Of a DNA stretch of 64,000 nucleotides, positions 43,940 through 52,144 are shown in pieces. The notes under the pieces are model-generated. The model saw only the letters and a list, made by a program, of their open reading frames with translations, was not told where the DNA came from and made no database searches. The stretch covers positions 217,409 through 281,408 of the forward strand of contig NZ_JADOEP010000002.1 of assembly GCF_016745275.1 (NCBI RefSeq). Direction: 5' to 3'. Positions within the stretch are counted from its first letter, which is position 1; each line of letters begins with the position of its first letter. The position numbers and the translations under genes were made by a program. The DNA is from Enterococcus sp. BWB1-3. GTDB taxonomy: Bacteria; Bacillota; Bacilli; Lactobacillales; Enterococcaceae.

Positions 43940-44131
43940 ATGAAACATACTAATGCAGTTGTAGATGTAAAGCTAAAGGCAATTGAGATTGCCAAAGAAA
44001 TAACTATTGCTAAATTAGCAACATCAGCTCCTCAAACTACTGATGAAGCAGCTGGAACAAAAATTGGGCAACTGTTCCTAGCTATTCATTCTGAAGTCGA
44101 GAAGGCTTTTAATGAGTCTGAAACAAAATAG
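43940..44131 (+). CDS. Small plus-strand protein inside the early region
   Basis: 63 residues from the ATG at 43940 with AAAGGAGGTG. Helical (NAVVDVKLKAIEIAKEITIA, then GQLFLAIHSEVEKAFNE); similar proteins occur in other Lactobacillales phages. It runs opposite to the early operon. Confidence 0.65.
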   Translation: MKHTNAVVDVKLKAIEIAKEITIAKLATSAPQTTDEAAGTKIGQLFLAIHSEVEKAFNESETK

Positions 44132-44258
44132 TAACTAGTACATTTGCGACTGCCGGCAGAACTTCTACTTCTTCGGCAGTTGCTTCTTGTTTACTTGCAC
44201 GTTCCACAAATTCAATAAGCGAATTTTCTAGTCGTTCATACGTATTCTTTTCTTCCAC
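44109..44258 (-). CDS. 49-residue early protein
   Basis: GTG start at 44258 with GGGAGGAG. EEKNTYERLENSLIEFVERA then a hydrophobic C-terminus. Its 3' end overlaps the plus gene at 43940. It fits a known pattern of small phage early genes. Confidence 0.6.
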   Translation of the reverse strand: MEEKNTYERLENSLIEFVERASKQEATAEEVEVLPAVANVLVTILFQTH

Positions 44259-44293
44259 ATTTTCTCCTCCCTATGCTGGTTGTTTCGGCTTTT

Positions 44294-44310
44294 GTTCACG
44301 TTTTATGAAC
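44294..44310. promoter_or_regulatory. Repressor operator O1 (inside cro 3' end)
   Basis: GTTCA-N7-TGAAC, a perfect inverted repeat, at the 3' end of cro. Same consensus as the two sites between cI and cro. Confidence 0.65.
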
Positions 44311-44520
44311 TTTTTCTTTAAAAAAATAACTTGGGATGTCCCCAACGGTTAAATCCAAAAGTTCTAGAACTTTTGCGATATCCGAATCTTTCCACCTTAC
44401 TTTATGATTTAGTTTTAAAGATAAAGTTCTTTCGGAAACTCCCAATGCAACAGCAAAATTGTATTGCGTTCCATATTTTTCTGTTATTCTTCCTAATAAT
44501 TTAGAATAATCAAAACTCAT
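44296..44520 (-). CDS. Cro-like repressor (DUF739 type)
   Basis: 74 residues from the ATG at 44520 (AGAAGGAGG). FDYSKLLGRITEKYGTQYNF then ALGVSERTLSLKLN is the helix-turn-helix of phage Cro-like proteins. It is divergent to the CI-like gene across an operator region, and its own 3' end holds a further operator. Confidence 0.82.
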   Translation of the reverse strand: MSFDYSKLLGRITEKYGTQYNFAVALGVSERTLSLKLNHKVRWKDSDIAKVLELLDLTVGDIPSYFFKEKVHKT

Positions 44521-44540
44521 AGTCTTCCCTCCTTCTTTTA

Positions 44541-44557
44541 GTTCACGTTTCATGAAC
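44541..44557. promoter_or_regulatory. Repressor operator O2
   Basis: GTTCA-N7-TGAAC, just downstream of the cro -10 box. Binding would block cro transcription. Confidence 0.7.
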
Positions 44558-44568
44558 TTTGTAAACTT

Positions 44569-44597
44569 ATAATACACAAACTCAAAAAACAAGTCAA
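44569..44597 (-). promoter_or_regulatory. Promoter for cro and the early operon
   Basis: On the minus strand TTGACT (44592-44597) and TATTAT (44569-44574) are separated by 17 bases, a near-consensus housekeeping promoter reading into cro. Confidence 0.8.
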
Positions 44598-44604
44598 GCA
44601 TAAA

Positions 44605-44621
44605 ATTCATTTTTCATGAAC
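44605..44621. promoter_or_regulatory. Repressor operator O3
   Basis: ATTCA-N7-TGAAC, between the two divergent promoters; one mismatch from the other sites. Confidence 0.6.
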
Positions 44622-44627
44622 TTTCTA

Positions 44628-44656
44628 TTGAATGTAAGTTCAATGGATTGTATAAT
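44628..44656 (+). promoter_or_regulatory. Promoter for the CI-like repressor
   Basis: TTGAAT (44628-44633), 17-base spacer, perfect TATAAT (44651-44656), reading into the repressor gene at 44678 after an AGAGAGGTG site. Confidence 0.8.
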
Positions 44657-44677
44657 GTAATTTAGAGAGGTGATATT

Positions 44678-45253
44678 ATGAGGATTTCTACATCTCAAAG
44701 GCTCAAACAAATAATGAGTGAGAGGAATTTAAAACAAGTTGATATTTTGCGGAATTCGATCCCACTGCAAAAAAAATTAGGTATCAAAATGGGAAAAAGC
44801 ACTCTGTCACAATATGTTACAGGCAAGCAATCTCCAGATGATCAAAGATATTACTTACTATCTAAGTTGTTGGATGTCAGTGAGCCGTGGTTAATGGGAT
44901 TCGACGTTCCGAAGGAGCGGATTCCAGACGATAAAAGAGGAACAATAAAAAAAGATAATGTTTCTAATGCTGATATCACCACCCTTTACAATCAACTAGA
45001 ACCACCTCGTAAAAAAGTAGTTTACGAAACAGCTGAACAACAACTAGAAGAACAGCACAAAGAACAAAATAACGTGGTCAATTTAAAAGATGACCCGTAC
45101 AAAGACTCTATAGTAAAACATGGAGTAGACACCATGGCAGCACGCTTTACTGATCCTGAAAAAGGACTCCCAGAAGGCGTTACTATAGAAGAATTGAAAG
45201 CCTATTTAGAAGCAGAAGCTAAACGACGTGGCATTGAAAGCCGTCCAGATTGA
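44678..45253 (+). CDS. CI-like phage repressor without peptidase domain
   Basis: 191 residues. N-terminal XRE helix-turn-helix (QRLKQIMSERNLKQVDILRN, then MGKSTLSQYVTGKQSP). The C-terminus is helical with no S24/LexA peptidase motifs, so it is not self-cleaving. The adjacent ImmA-like protease is the likely inactivator. It keeps the lysogenic state via the GTTCA-N7-TGAAC sites. Confidence 0.85.
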   Translation: MRISTSQRLKQIMSERNLKQVDILRNSIPLQKKLGIKMGKSTLSQYVTGKQSPDDQRYYLLSKLLDVSEPWLMGFDVPKERIPDDKRGTIKKDNVSNADITTLYNQLEPPRKKVVYETAEQQLEEQHKEQNNVVNLKDDPYKDSIVKHGVDTMAARFTDPEKGLPEGVTIEELKAYLEAEAKRRGIESRPD

Positions 45254-45318
45254 ATTATTTTTCATTTCCTAACACTTGTGATTTAATGTATAGAGAATAG
45301 GAAAGCGAGTGTATTTTT

Positions 45319-45783
45319 GTGGACAAATACGAAGAATTATTTTTGCGAATATATGATGAAGTGCCTATAATTGAAATGGATCTAACTACTTATAATCTAG
45401 ACGGTTTTTACTGCAATAATGTCATTTATATAGAAAAAACTCTTTCGTCTATAGATAAATATGAAACTCTTTTAGAAGAATATGGACATTATAAAACGTC
45501 CAGCGGCATTATACTAGATTTAAAGAAGCAAACTAATAGGCAACAAGAAACTTTAGCGTTTAGTCATTCTTTAGGGGCTTGGATAACAATCGAGGATATT
45601 CTGGATTGTTATGAACAAGGCATGAAGTATTACTGGGAAGTAGCTGAATATTTAGGTCTATCCTCAGAATTTTTGTACAACCTTGTGCAAGAAGTACAAC
45701 GGCGATATGGTTTAATCATTGAATACAAAAATTATGTAATCAAGTTCATTACTGAATCAGTATTACTTGTTTCACGAAAATAA
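45319..45783 (+). CDS. ImmA/IrrE-like metallopeptidase
   Basis: 154 residues starting at GTG. LLEEYGHYKTSS is a variant of the family zinc site (the usual EExGH spacing), flanked by ETLAFSHSLGAW. Such proteins cleave the paired phage repressor on stress. It lies directly after the CI-like gene. Confidence 0.75.
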   Translation: MDKYEELFLRIYDEVPIIEMDLTTYNLDGFYCNNVIYIEKTLSSIDKYETLLEEYGHYKTSSGIILDLKKQTNRQQETLAFSHSLGAWITIEDILDCYEQGMKYYWEVAEYLGLSSEFLYNLVQEVQRRYGLIIEYKNYVIKFITESVLLVSRK

Positions 45784-45823
45784 GCTAATCAGAATTTATC
45801 ATATTATGGAAATGAGGGATAGA

Positions 45824-46339
45824 ATGAGTTTTTGCCCAGCATGTGGGAATAAGATTGATGGAATGAAATTCTGTTCGAAATGTGGACGAAAGATAATTCG
45901 GAAAAAAAGACCGCCTCAAAGCGAATCAAGCAATCAATTGTCAAATGATAACAATGGGTTCATTACGAAGATGAAAGATTTCTCCAATAAAGTACTTGAA
46001 CAACATCACGCTCAGAAAAACTCCCCTATTAGATTAGAAAAAAATATAATCAAGAGCGAAAAAAAAGCTGAAAGAAAACGACTAGCACAAGATAAAAAAG
46101 TGCAAGCTAGAAAAGCTGGATTATTCCATAAGGGCGTACATTGTCCAAAATGTCGAAGCCTAAATGTGCATTTTATGCAGAACAAGAAAAAGGGGTTCTC
46201 TATAGGAAAAGCGATTGGTGGGACGATACTCACTCACGGACTAGTAATCGGATCTTTAGCTGGTTTCGCAGGAAAAAGGGGAAAGAAAAATCAATGGCAT
46301 TGTATGCATTGCGGAAAGACATTTTTCAGTAAAAAATAA
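45824..46339 (+). CDS. Zinc-ribbon protein of the lysogeny module
   Basis: 171 residues from the ATG at 45824. N-terminal CPACGNKI, then CSKCGRKI; C-terminal CPKCRS, then CMHCGKTFF. The linker is basic. A glycine-rich hydrophobic stretch (FSIGKAIGGTILTHGLVIGS) may insert in the membrane. It is expressed with the repressor in the lysogen. Role unknown (immunity or exclusion possible). Confidence 0.65.
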   Translation: MSFCPACGNKIDGMKFCSKCGRKIIRKKRPPQSESSNQLSNDNNGFITKMKDFSNKVLEQHHAQKNSPIRLEKNIIKSEKKAERKRLAQDKKVQARKAGLFHKGVHCPKCRSLNVHFMQNKKKGFSIGKAIGGTILTHGLVIGSLAGFAGKRGKKNQWHCMHCGKTFFSKK

Positions 46340-46415
46340 GCACATCCCAGCCGGCAAGCTTCAAGGATGTGCTATCGAAAATAAAACCTAATAGGCTTAT
46401 TTAGCTATGCCTATT
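46339..46415. terminator. Two hairpins between the zinc-ribbon gene and integrase
   Basis: AGCACATCC/GGATGTGCT (46339-46347 with 46365-46373), then AATAGGC/GCCTATT (46390-46396 with 46409-46415) followed by TTAAC. They probably end the lysogeny operon or insulate the integrase. Confidence 0.5.
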
Positions 46416-46442
46416 TTAACAGAAAATAGGAGTGTAAACAAT

Positions 46443-47876
46443 ATGGAAAGAACAGCAATCTATGTAAGAGTCTCAACCCTTGAACAAGCTGAAGGCGGCT
46501 ATTCCATCGACCAACAAATCGAGAAACTTAAACAGTTCTGTGAAATTAAAGATTGGAATATCGCTCAAGTATATAAAGACCCTGGCTTTACTGGTTCAAA
46601 TACAGACAGACCAGCTCTTACAAAACTCATTAAAGATGTTAAATTAAAAAATGTAGATACCGTTTTAGTTTACAAGCTTGATCGGTTATCACGATCACAG
46701 AAAGACACTCTGTATTTAATTGAAGATGTCTTTTTGAAAAATGATGTTGCTTTTGTTAGTCTGAGTGAAAACTTCGATACAAATACTCCTTTTGGCAAAG
46801 CAATGATTGGAATCCTTGCTGTTTTCGCACAATTAGAAAGGGAACAAATACGTGAACGAATGACCATGGGAAAAATCGGGCGTGCTAAATCAGGAAAGCC
46901 AATGAGCTGGATTCATGCTCCTTTTGGATACAAATTAGTTAATGGAGAGTATGTAAAGAATGAACTTGAAGCAGCTATTGTTAAGCAGGTATTCGATGAT
47001 TACTTATCCGGCATTTCTATTACAAAGCTCAGAGATAAATTAAACTCAGAGGGACATATCGCGAAGGACATCCCGTGGTCCTATCGAACAATCCGGCAAA
47101 CTTTGGATAATCCCACTTATGCAGGATATACAAAGTATAAGGATCAAAGATTCCCAGGTAATCACGAAGAAATTATTTCAAAAGAAACTTTTGATTTAGT
47201 ACAAAATGAGCTTGTGATAAGACAAAAGAAAGCATATGAGAGAAACAATAATCCTCGACCGTTTCAAACAAAATACCTCGTCTCTGGCTTAGTTCGTTGT
47301 GGCTACTGTGGTTCAATTTTTGAATTGCGCCAATATGGAGTCAAAAAAGATGGCACTAGAACAAAAAAATATTTCTGTGTATCTCAGTCCACGAAGAAAA
47401 ACAGGACAAACAAAAGAGCTTCTAGTTGTTCTGCTCAAAACTATAGTAAAGACTTTTTAGAGCAACAAATATTAGGACAGTTAGAAAAATTTAGAATCAG
47501 CCCCAGTCTTATAGATTTGATTGTTGATAAACCTCAAAAAGTAGATACAACCATATATAAAAAAAGAATCAAAGAACTTAATAGCCAGCTGGAAAAATTA
47601 ATTAATCTATATTTGGAGGAATCGATCCCCCTTGAAATTTTAAACAATAAAAGAGAAGTGCTCCAGAAGGAAAAATCAGCCATTGAGGACAAGTTAGACA
47701 AAACAGAAAGCCGTAATAAAGATTTTACTGGAGAAGACGCTAAAAACGCTCTAGCGAACATCCAGGGGTCTGTATTTGATTTGGAATATGAAGTTCAGAA
47801 GAATCTTGTGAACAGGCTTATCGAAAAAATCACAATAAAAGATGATAAAATGGATGTTTCCTGGAAGTTCAAATAA
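46443..47876 (+). CDS. int: Serine integrase (TP901-1 type)
   Basis: 477 residues from the ATG at 46443 (AGGAG). The N-terminal resolvase domain has the catalytic Ser11 in YVRVST and VYKLDRLSRSQKDTLYL. The recombinase domain (GISITKLRDKLNSEGHIAKD) and zinc-ribbon segment (VRCGYCGSIFELR) are very close to TP901-1 integrase, notably YERNNNPRPFQTKYLVSG. A C-terminal coiled coil follows. It ends about 20 bases from the attachment junction in comGC. It catalyses integration, and excision with a directionality factor not identified here. Confidence 0.95.
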   Translation: MERTAIYVRVSTLEQAEGGYSIDQQIEKLKQFCEIKDWNIAQVYKDPGFTGSNTDRPALTKLIKDVKLKNVDTVLVYKLDRLSRSQKDTLYLIEDVFLKNDVAFVSLSENFDTNTPFGKAMIGILAVFAQLEREQIRERMTMGKIGRAKSGKPMSWIHAPFGYKLVNGEYVKNELEAAIVKQVFDDYLSGISITKLRDKLNSEGHIAKDIPWSYRTIRQTLDNPTYAGYTKYKDQRFPGNHEEIISKETFDLVQNELVIRQKKAYERNNNPRPFQTKYLVSGLVRCGYCGSIFELRQYGVKKDGTRTKKYFCVSQSTKKNRTNKRASSCSAQNYSKDFLEQQILGQLEKFRISPSLIDLIVDKPQKVDTTIYKKRIKELNSQLEKLINLYLEESIPLEILNNKREVLQKEKSAIEDKLDKTESRNKDFTGEDAKNALANIQGSVFDLEYEVQKNLVNRLIEKITIKDDKMDVSWKFK

Positions 47877-47889
47877 TCGGTATATTTAC

Positions 47890-47907
47890 TATCCTTTATT
47901 TCTAAAA
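47890..47907. other. Prophage attachment junction in comGC (attR side)
   Basis: comGC homology ends at the codons for GFTLLE (about 47898-47907), after which phage sequence starts. The matching junction lies left of the window. The exact crossover dinucleotide cannot be fixed from one end. Confidence 0.75.
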
Positions 47908-47995
47908 GTGTAAAGCCCTTCAATTGCCTCTGTCTGCATTTGGATATCTGCTGGTTGCGCAAGTTAACAGCTATTGCTTTATTTCTCTTTTTCAT
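47898..47995 (-). pseudogene. comGC: comGC 5' fragment (major pseudopilin, disrupted)
   Basis: 32 codons from the ATG at 47995, which overlaps the comGB stop (ATGA), up to GFTLLE, the start of the prepilin N-methylation/cleavage region. The next codons are phage-derived (IKDSKYTDYL). The rest of comGC lies on the other side of the prophage. With it split, the competence pseudopilus cannot be built unless the prophage excises. Confidence 0.88.
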
Positions 47996-49035
47996 AAATT
48001 TTCTATCCCTCCGTAAATTGGCAGCAGCATCGCCGCGTATATGCTGACTACTGCCAGTGCAATGATTAAAAATATAATCGGCTGAATCCACTGAATAAGC
48101 TTCTCTATTCTGATAAAGAAATTTTTACGACAAATACTGCTGTAAATCATTAATTCTTTTCCCAGATTTCCTTTTACCTCACCTTGTCTGATGATCATTG
48201 ACAACTCTTTAGCTAAAAAGGGGAAGCCATCCAACTGATCATAAACAGGCAGCCCTTCAATCAGTCGGTTCTCAATAACTACAGAAAGCTCCTTCATAAG
48301 AGAGGCTGTCATAAGTTCTTTCATTACACTGATAATTTGCTTAATCTCCATCCCTTGAGAAAAAAGCTTCCCCCATTCCAAGGCGAAAAAAGCTGAAGTA
48401 TACTGGATATAATAGGAGCGAATCACAGGTATCCGTGCAAACAACTCGGAACGTTCAACCATTGTTTTCCTCCGTAAATAAAGAATCAGACATATCACAG
48501 AAAAAAAGCTGAGCAGCAGAAATCCGCTGATATAGTAAGGACTCTCCCGTACAAAGCGAATACCCGGATTATCAGCTGTAGTCAACCCGCTCATTTCGAG
48601 CTGCGGCAGTAAAAATTGACGCATCCCTAACAAAGCAGAAAAGAGAAAAAACAACAGAATTAACGGATATATTAAGATTTTTGATAGACTTTCCCGTTGT
48701 TTTTGCAGAATATTCATATGCTCTTCAATCCCCTGCAAGGTTGTTGAAAGGTCGCCATGCTTTTGAGCGAATTCTATTTGAGTGATATTTTCAGCTGAAA
48801 TACCCAAGCGAAACAATGCAGCTGCCAATTCTTCCCCATTTTCAAGTTCTCCGATCAGATAGGTCAGCAGTTTTTCCGGAAAGACCTTTGCTTTCTTCAT
48901 AAAAACAAAGCTTTCATTAATCGAAAAGCCATTTTTAAGCAGTTCTGCCAGCAACTTAAAAAGTGCAGCCGACTGCTTTTTAGAAAGTTTACTTCCGCTG
49001 TTCATTCGAAAAAGTGATATCATCAATATAGCCAT
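47992..49035 (-). CDS. comGB: ComGB, competence pseudopilus membrane protein
   Basis: 347 residues of the GspF/PilC family with three to four membrane segments (about 115-135, 170-190, 320-340). The family pattern NGFSINESFVFMKK and the cytoplasmic loop QSYLIGELENGE-like region are present. It anchors the comG ATPase at the membrane. It overlaps comGA by about 45 bases with an uncertain start. Confidence 0.88.
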   Translation of the reverse strand: MAILMISLFRMNSGSKLSKKQSAALFKLLAELLKNGFSINESFVFMKKAKVFPEKLLTYLIGELENGEELAAALFRLGISAENITQIEFAQKHGDLSTTLQGIEEHMNILQKQRESLSKILIYPLILLFFLFSALLGMRQFLLPQLEMSGLTTADNPGIRFVRESPYYISGFLLLSFFSVICLILYLRRKTMVERSELFARIPVIRSYYIQYTSAFFALEWGKLFSQGMEIKQIISVMKELMTASLMKELSVVIENRLIEGLPVYDQLDGFPFLAKELSMIIRQGEVKGNLGKELMIYSSICRKNFFIRIEKLIQWIQPIIFLIIALAVVSIYAAMLLPIYGGIENL

Positions 49036-49948
49036 ACGCCCATACCTTTCTCAGCATGTCATTCCATGCTGTTACATTTTTTTCCGAAAAATAATATTCC
49101 ATCAGTAACGCTGAAACTTTTTTCTCTCTTATTTTTGCAGGCAGCAGTCTCTGATAAATGACACTTTGCAGACATTCCGCCAGTTCTCTTTCCTTTACAC
49201 CTAATTCGATCAGACGCTCTGTCACGCCTGCTATTCCTCTGCTGTGAATTGTTGCAAAAACAGTATGTCCGGTTAGCGAAGCTCTGATGGCAGCTTTTGC
49301 AGTCAATGAATCTCTAATCTCACCAATAATCAAAATATCAGGTCTATGCCTCAAACAAGCCTTGATTAACGCATCATAAGTTAAATCAATTTTTATATTC
49401 GTCTGCAGCTGAAGAAAACGCTCTTCCTCAATCTCTACAGGGTCCTCAATACAGATAACTTGATGACTCCCGCGCTTTTCTTTAGCCAATTTATACATCA
49501 AGGTTGTCTTTCCGGAACCGACAGGACCGCAAAATAAATGAAGTCCTGATGATTTTACAGCTGTTCGAATTTTTGAAAGCTGCCACGGCAGTAAATAGTG
49601 TTCTTTGCTGTCACCAAAATAGTGAAGAAAACGAATAACCAGACTTTCCCGCTGCTTAAAATCTCCAACTGTCGATAACCTCAACCTCCTTTCCTGATTA
49701 TCAACCAAGTAAGATACGGCACCCACCTGAGCCTTTCTTTTCTCACCTACATCCATCTGACCAATAAATTTAAAATGAAAAATCAGTTTTTCTCCATACT
49801 CTTTTGAAAGCTGCTTATATCTCATATTAGACTGAGCTGTTCGAAATAAAATATTGTAACGATCTCTTTCAGGGAGAATATAAAGATCCTGAGCTCTGTT
49901 ACGTATCCCCCATGTAATGAGTTCTTTTGAAAAATCCTTAATATCCAT
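48989..49948 (-). CDS. comGA: ComGA, competence traffic ATPase
   Basis: 319 residues from the ATG at 49948 (GAGGAGG). Walker A CGPVGSGKTT, Asp box IEDPVE, Walker B ILIIGEIRD and the His box GHTVFATIHS define the GspE/PilB family. It powers assembly of the DNA-uptake pseudopilus. First gene of the comG operon. Confidence 0.93.
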   Translation of the reverse strand: MDIKDFSKELITWGIRNRAQDLYILPERDRYNILFRTAQSNMRYKQLSKEYGEKLIFHFKFIGQMDVGEKRKAQVGAVSYLVDNQERRLRLSTVGDFKQRESLVIRFLHYFGDSKEHYLLPWQLSKIRTAVKSSGLHLFCGPVGSGKTTLMYKLAKEKRGSHQVICIEDPVEIEEERFLQLQTNIKIDLTYDALIKACLRHRPDILIIGEIRDSLTAKAAIRASLTGHTVFATIHSRGIAGVTERLIELGVKERELAECLQSVIYQRLLPAKIREKKVSALLMEYYFSEKNVTAWNDMLRKVWAYGYIDDITFSNEQRK

Positions 49949-50146
49949 CACATCCTCCTCACAACTAAAATACGAAAAAAAAACTGAAAAGTTTTCCACT
50001 TTCCAGCTTTTTTCTTTTAATCTGTATAAAATGTCCAAGAGTTTCTACAACGAAAGATTTGAAATACTATATAGCATCTATATATAACTTAAAGAATTTC
50101 ATAAAAAAATAGTTTTAGTTACTTATGTACTAATTCGTCAGAAAAA

Positions 50147-50190
50147 AATAATAGAGCAGATATCATTTCAATGATATCTGCTCTATTATT
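50147..50190 (-). terminator. Perfect 21-bp hairpin terminator
   Basis: Arms 50147-50167 and 50170-50190 are exact complements around a 2-base gap. On the minus strand a T-run (TTTTTTTC) follows, so it ends ula transcripts reading leftward. Confidence 0.8.
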
Positions 50191-50313
50191 AAGAGTTTTA
50201 ATGCACTATCTTCCCCAAAATAGTTTATTGCTTTTGATACAATTCATTATACTAAAAAAATCATCTTTGTGACTTTCAAAAATTATTAGTTTTTTTAAAA
50301 TTTTTGAGAAAAA

Positions 50314-50348
50314 GAGGTATTTATCCGAAAGGGTCAGATAAATACCTC
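50314..50348 (-). terminator. 12-bp hairpin terminator after ulaF
   Basis: GAGGTATTTATC (50314-50325) pairs with its complement at 50337-50348; minus-strand TTTTTCTC follows. A second terminator of the ula operon. Confidence 0.75.
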
Positions 50349-50585
50349 AGTTTTATACTAAGATAAAACACTAGATCTCTTTCAGTTTAACAAATAGTTG
50401 ATTGAATATCCTCTCACTTTTTTTATGAAATATACCTTTTTTTGATAAAAGAAAAAATAAAATTCAACTATTTGAGAGACAAGCTACATACACTTATTGA
50501 CCGTTTACTGTATTTCAGCCGTCCGAGACTCTTCCATTCTTTTTCACAAATAAGTTAAAATAACTAATTAAATCCTGCATGGTTG

Positions 50586-51290
50586 TTATTGTCCATAATA
50601 TGCATTTTTTCCATGCTTTCTGAAATAGTGCTTATCCAGCAAATACTGAGGGATCGCTTTGATCTCTGGGTTATTGTTCTCCGTTAGAGTGCCCATCTCT
50701 GCAATTTCATCCAAAACGATACTGATTTCGACTGCTTTTTGTGGTGATACTCCCCAAGTGAAAGGTCCATGACCATATACAAGAACGCCCGGTACAGCCA
50801 AAGGATCAATCTGTTGAGTAGTAAAGGTTTCAATAATTACGTTGCCGGTTTCAGTCTCATAATTATTTTTCACTTCTTCTTTTGTAAGCTGTCGAGTACA
50901 AGGGACAGCTCCATAAAAGGTATCAGCATGTGTTGTTCCATAAGCAGGAAGTTCACGTCCCGACTGAGCCCAGGTTACAGCATTCTTTGAGTGAGTATGG
51001 ACTACCGCGCTTATTTCTTCAAATTCTTTATATAGAACCACATGTGTAGCCAAATCTGAGGAAGGCTTCATTCCCTGTTGAACAACTTGCCCTTCCAAAT
51101 CTGTTACAACCATATTCTCAGGAGTCATTTTGCTGTATGGAACACCGCTTGGTTTAATAACGATTACGCCAAGCTCACGATCAATCTCACTGACATTTCC
51201 CCAAGTCAGCTTTACCAGTCCGGCTTTAGGTAGCGCCAAATTTGCTTCAAAAACTCGTTCCTGTATTTTCTTGATTCTTTCATTACACAA
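50586..51290 (-). CDS. ulaF: L-ribulose-5-phosphate 4-epimerase UlaF
   Basis: 234 residues of the AraD/UlaF class-II aldolase family. GNVSEIDRELG, PSGVPYSKM, then zinc ligands in VVHTHS and VYGHGPF, and the ending HGKNAYYGQ are conserved. It makes D-xylulose 5-phosphate, the last step of ascorbate catabolism. Overlaps ulaE by 8 bases. Confidence 0.93.
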   Translation of the reverse strand: MCNERIKKIQERVFEANLALPKAGLVKLTWGNVSEIDRELGVIVIKPSGVPYSKMTPENMVVTDLEGQVVQQGMKPSSDLATHVVLYKEFEEISAVVHTHSKNAVTWAQSGRELPAYGTTHADTFYGAVPCTRQLTKEEVKNNYETETGNVIIETFTTQQIDPLAVPGVLVYGHGPFTWGVSPQKAVEISIVLDEIAEMGTLTENNNPEIKAIPQYLLDKHYFRKHGKNAYYGQ

Positions 51291-52140
51291 GATATCCAGC
51301 CTCCTTCAAATAAGGTAAAAGAAACTCTTTTGCCTGCTGTATTTCTTTTTCAGGATTGGGGCTTGTCTCGCTCCACATTTCAATTAAAAAAGGACCATTA
51401 TAATCCAATCGTCTCAGCGTTTTCAGACAACCACTAAAATCGACACAGCCTTCTCCAAATGGAACCTCTTTAAATTTACCGCCAAACCCCTCTGTGACTG
51501 CCAGCGTATCTTTTAAATGAACTGCAGAAATTTGGCTGATGCCTGCTTCCAGTTCATAGCCGACATCGTTCTCAGGCCATGCTGAAAGATTGCCTAAATC
51601 AGGATAAACCTGAAGATAAGGGGATGGAATCTGCTTTTTGATTTTAAGAAATTTCGAAATAGAGTTAATAAATGGATCATCCATAATTTCAATAGACAGG
51701 ACAACTTCTTTGGCTGCTGCCATGCTGACTGCCTTTTTCAAGTTTTCAATGAAATAGTTTCGGGAAGACAATGCTTTTTCCTCATAGTAAACATCATACC
51801 CGGCCAGTTGAATAGTTCGAACGCCTAAATCAGAAGCCAAATCTATTGCTTTTTTCATAATCATCAATGATTCTTCACGTATCTCCTCTTTTTTTGATCC
51901 AAATGGAAAACGCCGATGTCCACTTAAACAAATGGATAAAATTTTGGTTCCCGTTTCATGAATTGCATCAATAACTTGTTTTCTTTCTTCTTTTGACCAG
52001 TCAAGTCTGGCTAAGCGTTCATCCGTCTCATCAATGGACATTTCAATAAAATCAAAGCCCAGTTTTTTTGTCAGCGACAGTCGTTCTGCCCAGCTGATAT
52101 CCTTTGGCAAGGCTTTTTCATAAATGCCTAGCGATGTCAT
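51283..52140 (-). CDS. ulaE: L-xylulose-5-phosphate 3-epimerase UlaE
   Basis: 285 residues, TIM-barrel sugar epimerase. LGIYEKALPKDISWAERLSL then MSIDETDERLARLDWS, LSIEIMDDPF and FLIEMWSE (metal-binding Glu) are family marks. It converts L-xylulose 5-phosphate to L-ribulose 5-phosphate. Lies between ulaD and ulaF. Confidence 0.92.
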   Translation of the reverse strand: MTSLGIYEKALPKDISWAERLSLTKKLGFDFIEMSIDETDERLARLDWSKEERKQVIDAIHETGTKILSICLSGHRRFPFGSKKEEIREESLMIMKKAIDLASDLGVRTIQLAGYDVYYEEKALSSRNYFIENLKKAVSMAAAKEVVLSIEIMDDPFINSISKFLKIKKQIPSPYLQVYPDLGNLSAWPENDVGYELEAGISQISAVHLKDTLAVTEGFGGKFKEVPFGEGCVDFSGCLKTLRRLDYNGPFLIEMWSETSPNPEKEIQQAKEFLLPYLKEAGYLV

Positions 52141-52144
52141 CTTT

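Larger units (their letters stand above)
49949..50585. other. Intergenic region between comGA and ulaF
   Basis: AT-rich, no gene seen. It holds the comGA upstream region and two terminator hairpins listed below. An AT-rich tract before comGA may contain its promoter, but no clear box was found. Confidence 0.6.
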
